This document shows, piece by piece, positions 62,049-64,000 of a stretch of DNA of 64,000 nucleotides; position 1 is the first letter of the stretch; the number at the start of each line of letters is the position of its first letter. The stretch is from positions 161,287 to 225,286 of the forward strand of contig JAITMD010000010.1 of the NCBI GenBank assembly GCA_031277535.1, read 5' to 3'. Below the pieces are notes generated by a model. It worked only from the letters and a program-made list of their open reading frames with translations, was not told the DNA's origin and made no database searches. Source of the stretch: Flavobacteriaceae bacterium. Its GTDB lineage: Bacteria > Bacteroidota > Bacteroidia > Flavobacteriales > Flavobacteriaceae. Both the position numbers and the translations under genes were made by a program.

Positions 62049-63056
62049 CTACTCGTTTTCATTAACCACTTGAAGCGAACGCTTCTTTTTAAAAGCTTTA
62101 AAAACCTTACTGCCTTTATACAAATTCCAATTCATCAATCCTACGCTTAACAATACAATAAGCAAACCTCCTATTTGTAAACTACTCACATAATCATTTG
62201 CAACAAAATAACTTAAAGCAACTGCAACTAAAGGATTAACATAAGCATATGTACTAACTTCAGTAACAGGTCTATTTTGGATTAACCAAATATAAGAACC
62301 AAAAGCTAAAATTGAACCAAAAGTAATAAGATAACCTAATGAGAACCAACCAGCTGTTGATACCTCTGAAAACTCAAATGCTGCAAACTCACCATTCATC
62401 ATCCCTACGATAGCAAACAATACACCTGCTGTAATCATCTGCCAAGAAGTTTGAACCATTACGTGTAATTCCTCTTCATTTGTTTCAGCATTCTTTTTTG
62501 ATGCATATTTTGAATATAACGAACCTACCGTCCAAGCAATTGATCCTAAAACAAGTAATCCCATACAAAACAAGTTCAACAAACGTTGCGACTCATCTCC
62601 TGCAATACTAACTTGTTCTGCAAATAACATAATCACTCCGACGAAACCTAATACTAAACCGATTACGATAGGTGGACTACTAAAATTATGCTTCCATTGT
62701 TTTTTATCTAAAATAATAAACCACAAAGCTGCTGCTGCTGCCATAATTGCAGCAATTCCACTTGACACATATTGTTCAGCCCATATTAATGCTCCCATAT
62801 CTACAAACAATAATAAGAAACCTGTGATACATGCTTGCATTACTACTTTTTTACTAAACAACTTATAACCTCTCATCTTGCAATAGGTCAATAAGATCAT
62901 ACTTGCAGCAAAAAAACGCAATGCTCCTAATACAAATGGTGTAAAATCACTTAATGCTTTATGTATAAAAAAGAAAGTAGAACCCCATACAAAGTAAACT
63001 ACTGCATAAGCAAAAAGAACGGCACTTTTATTTGTATTTTTTGTAACTGTTGACAT
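62049..63056 (-). CDS. EamA (DMT superfamily) transporter
   Basis: A 335-residue protein with ten membrane helices forming two EamA repeats: AYAVVYFVWGSTFFFIHKAL, FVLGALRFFAASMILLTY and ALIWAEQYVSSGIAAIMAAA in the first; LGYLITFGSILAFGSYIWLI and PVTEVSTYAYVNPLVAVALS in the second. Members export amino acids or other metabolites (RhtA, YdcZ types). It begins two bases after the Lrp-family gene, so it is likely controlled by that regulator and an amino-acid ligand. Substrate unknown. Confidence 0.9.
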   Translation of the reverse strand: MSTVTKNTNKSAVLFAYAVVYFVWGSTFFFIHKALSDFTPFVLGALRFFAASMILLTYCKMRGYKLFSKKVVMQACITGFLLLFVDMGALIWAEQYVSSGIAAIMAAAAALWFIILDKKQWKHNFSSPPIVIGLVLGFVGVIMLFAEQVSIAGDESQRLLNLFCMGLLVLGSIAWTVGSLYSKYASKKNAETNEEELHVMVQTSWQMITAGVLFAIVGMMNGEFAAFEFSEVSTAGWFSLGYLITFGSILAFGSYIWLIQNRPVTEVSTYAYVNPLVAVALSYFVANDYVSSLQIGGLLIVLLSVGLMNWNLYKGSKVFKAFKKKRSLQVVNENE

Positions 63057-63058
63057 AA

Positions 63059-63532
63059 CTATGAAAAATTATCTGGTATTATTAATTTATTATCTTCTTT
63101 AACTGTCTGCAATACTATAATAGTACGCGTTGAAATAATTCCTTGGATCTTAGATAAAGAATTTCGCATTAGATTGACTAATGCTAAAGAATCAGAAGTA
63201 CGTACTTTTATAATATATCCATCATCTCCCGCAATATCATGCACTTCTAAAACTTCTGGTATCTCAGCTAATAAGCGTCCTGTCTCTTCATCTCCAATAA
63301 TTTCATCTACTTTGATAAAAATAAATGATAACATTTTCTGATCAATTGCATTAGGATTTATCTTTGCATGATAAGCCAAAATAGCTTCTTTAGCTTCTAA
63401 CTTCTTCACTCTCTCTAACACAGCAGAAGGAGCCATCCCCAATTCGCGAGCTAATTCAGAATTATTGATACGTGCATTATCTTGCATCATACGAAGAATT
63501 CTCAAGTCAATCTCATCTAATTTATAATCCAT
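63059..63532 (-). CDS. Lrp/AsnC family transcriptional regulator
   Basis: A 157-residue protein: winged HTH (YKLDEIDLRILRMMQDNARI, NNSELARELGMAPSAVLERV) followed by a RAM ligand-binding domain (AYHAKINPNAIDQKMLSFIF, VLEVHDIAGDDGYIIKVRTS, GIISTRTIIVLQTVKED). This family senses amino acids and commonly controls an adjacent exporter; here the EamA gene starts two bases downstream in the same direction. A strong promoter lies upstream. Confidence 0.93.
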   Translation of the reverse strand: MDYKLDEIDLRILRMMQDNARINNSELARELGMAPSAVLERVKKLEAKEAILAYHAKINPNAIDQKMLSFIFIKVDEIIGDEETGRLLAEIPEVLEVHDIAGDDGYIIKVRTSDSLALVNLMRNSLSKIQGIISTRTIIVLQTVKEDNKLIIPDNFS

Positions 63533-63550
63533 ATTACCTTATTTCGGTTG

Positions 63551-63581
63551 CAAAGATAATATAAAGAATTTTATTCGGCAA
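63551..63581 (-). promoter_or_regulatory. Promoter of the Lrp/EamA operon
   Basis: On the minus strand TTG (63579-63581), 20-base spacer, TATCTTTG (63551-63558): full match to the Bacteroidota consensus, ~19 bases before the start codon. Confidence 0.65.
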
Positions 63582-63850
63582 ATTATAGTAAAAAAAGAAT
63601 TTATTTCTTTAGTTAAATATTTGTAAAGAAATATATTCGAAAAAGACATTGTAACAAATCAAAGATATAGTACTTTTACTACTACATAAAGCAATAAAAT
63701 ATTGCTATTTTTTTTAATAATGTAAAAAAAGGAAAGATTACTTAAAAACCTATCAAAAACAGGAGATCTTACTACAAAAAAGAAGCTTAATAAAGCGATA
63801 ACACATATTAAAACTATTCTCAGTATTTTATATGAAACCTATAAAAACAA
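63582..63850. other. AT-rich intergenic region before the rRNA operon end
   Basis: About 270 bases with no gene of coding character on either strand and no recognisable element besides A/T runs. Confidence 0.5.
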
Positions 63851-63851
63851 A

Positions 63852-63881
63852 AAAGCCTGACTCTTTTCAGAATCAGGCTTT
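63852..63881 (-). terminator. Terminator of the rRNA operon
   Basis: Stem aaagcctga/tcaggcttt (with a few further pairs) immediately downstream of 5S rRNA on the minus strand, followed by a T-run. Confidence 0.85.
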
Positions 63882-63887
63882 AAAAAA

Positions 63888-63993
<106 letters not shown>

Positions 63994-64000
63994 AAATCGG

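Overview
The window looks like a chromosomal segment of a low-GC member of the Bacteroidota, most likely Flavobacteriaceae (the gene set would fit Myroides or Flavobacterium; the genus cannot be fixed by reading alone). Support: very AT-rich DNA; SusC/SusD outer-membrane pair with ECF sigma/FecR anti-sigma genes; lipoproteins with short signal peptides and acidic residues after the lipid Cys; DUF6266 and YwqK-like proteins; almost no Shine-Dalgarno sequences; and many upstream boxes matching the Bacteroidota promoter form TTG-N18-22-TAnnTTTG.

Layout. 1-4.4 kb: the 3' end of a YwqK/MORN-like protein, then a four-gene DUF2089 operon (regulator, membrane protein, alpha/beta hydrolase, DUF3784), an SdpI-like protein and a VOC protein. 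4.4-8.7 kb: HxlR regulator, B12-type radical SAM enzyme, UbiE-like methyltransferase and a divergent AraC regulator. 8.9-11.8 kb: an operon for two membrane proteins that look CydA-like, each ending in a one-haem cytochrome c domain, followed by a 55-residue single-helix protein. 12-20.1 kb: DoxX, a beta-barrel-like protein and a Crp/Fnr regulator; assorted secreted, propeller, VOC and SUKH proteins; sulfide:quinone reductase; and a decayed second copy of the TonB-plug-like secreted protein found at 13.8 kb. 20.1-22.5 kb: folD and ffh. 22.9-32.8 kb: a DUF4822 lipoprotein, then a SusCD-type uptake locus (sigma, anti-sigma, SusC, SusD, phosphodiester glycosidase, BACON/beta-helix lipoprotein). 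33.4-41.7 kb: DUF6266 protein, M48 protease with a secreted partner, RluA-family synthase, DUF445 protein and a secreted protein. 41.8-42.4 kb: tRNA-Leu(GAG) and three identical tRNA-Lys(UUU). 42.5-55.5 kb: mostly housekeeping genes (shikimate kinase, phosphoribosyltransferase, TPMT-like methyltransferase, Hsp15-like S4 protein, split transketolase, CDF transporter, RluE-like synthase, peptidase T) mixed with lipoproteins, a large second YwqK-like protein and a lone ABC ATPase. 55.6-59.9 kb: TelA downstream of four paralogous XpaC-like membrane proteins that form two duplicated couplets. 60-64 kb: rpsA, an EamA transporter with its Lrp regulator, and the 5S rRNA end of an rRNA operon.

The most interesting parts are the c-haem CydA-like operon with its small third protein, the duplicated XpaC-like couplets with TelA, two palindromes placed like Crp/Fnr sites, the phosphodiester-glycosidase SusCD locus, and a duplicated terminator with a perfect 32-bp stem. 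No insertion sequence, prophage, integron or CRISPR array was seen.
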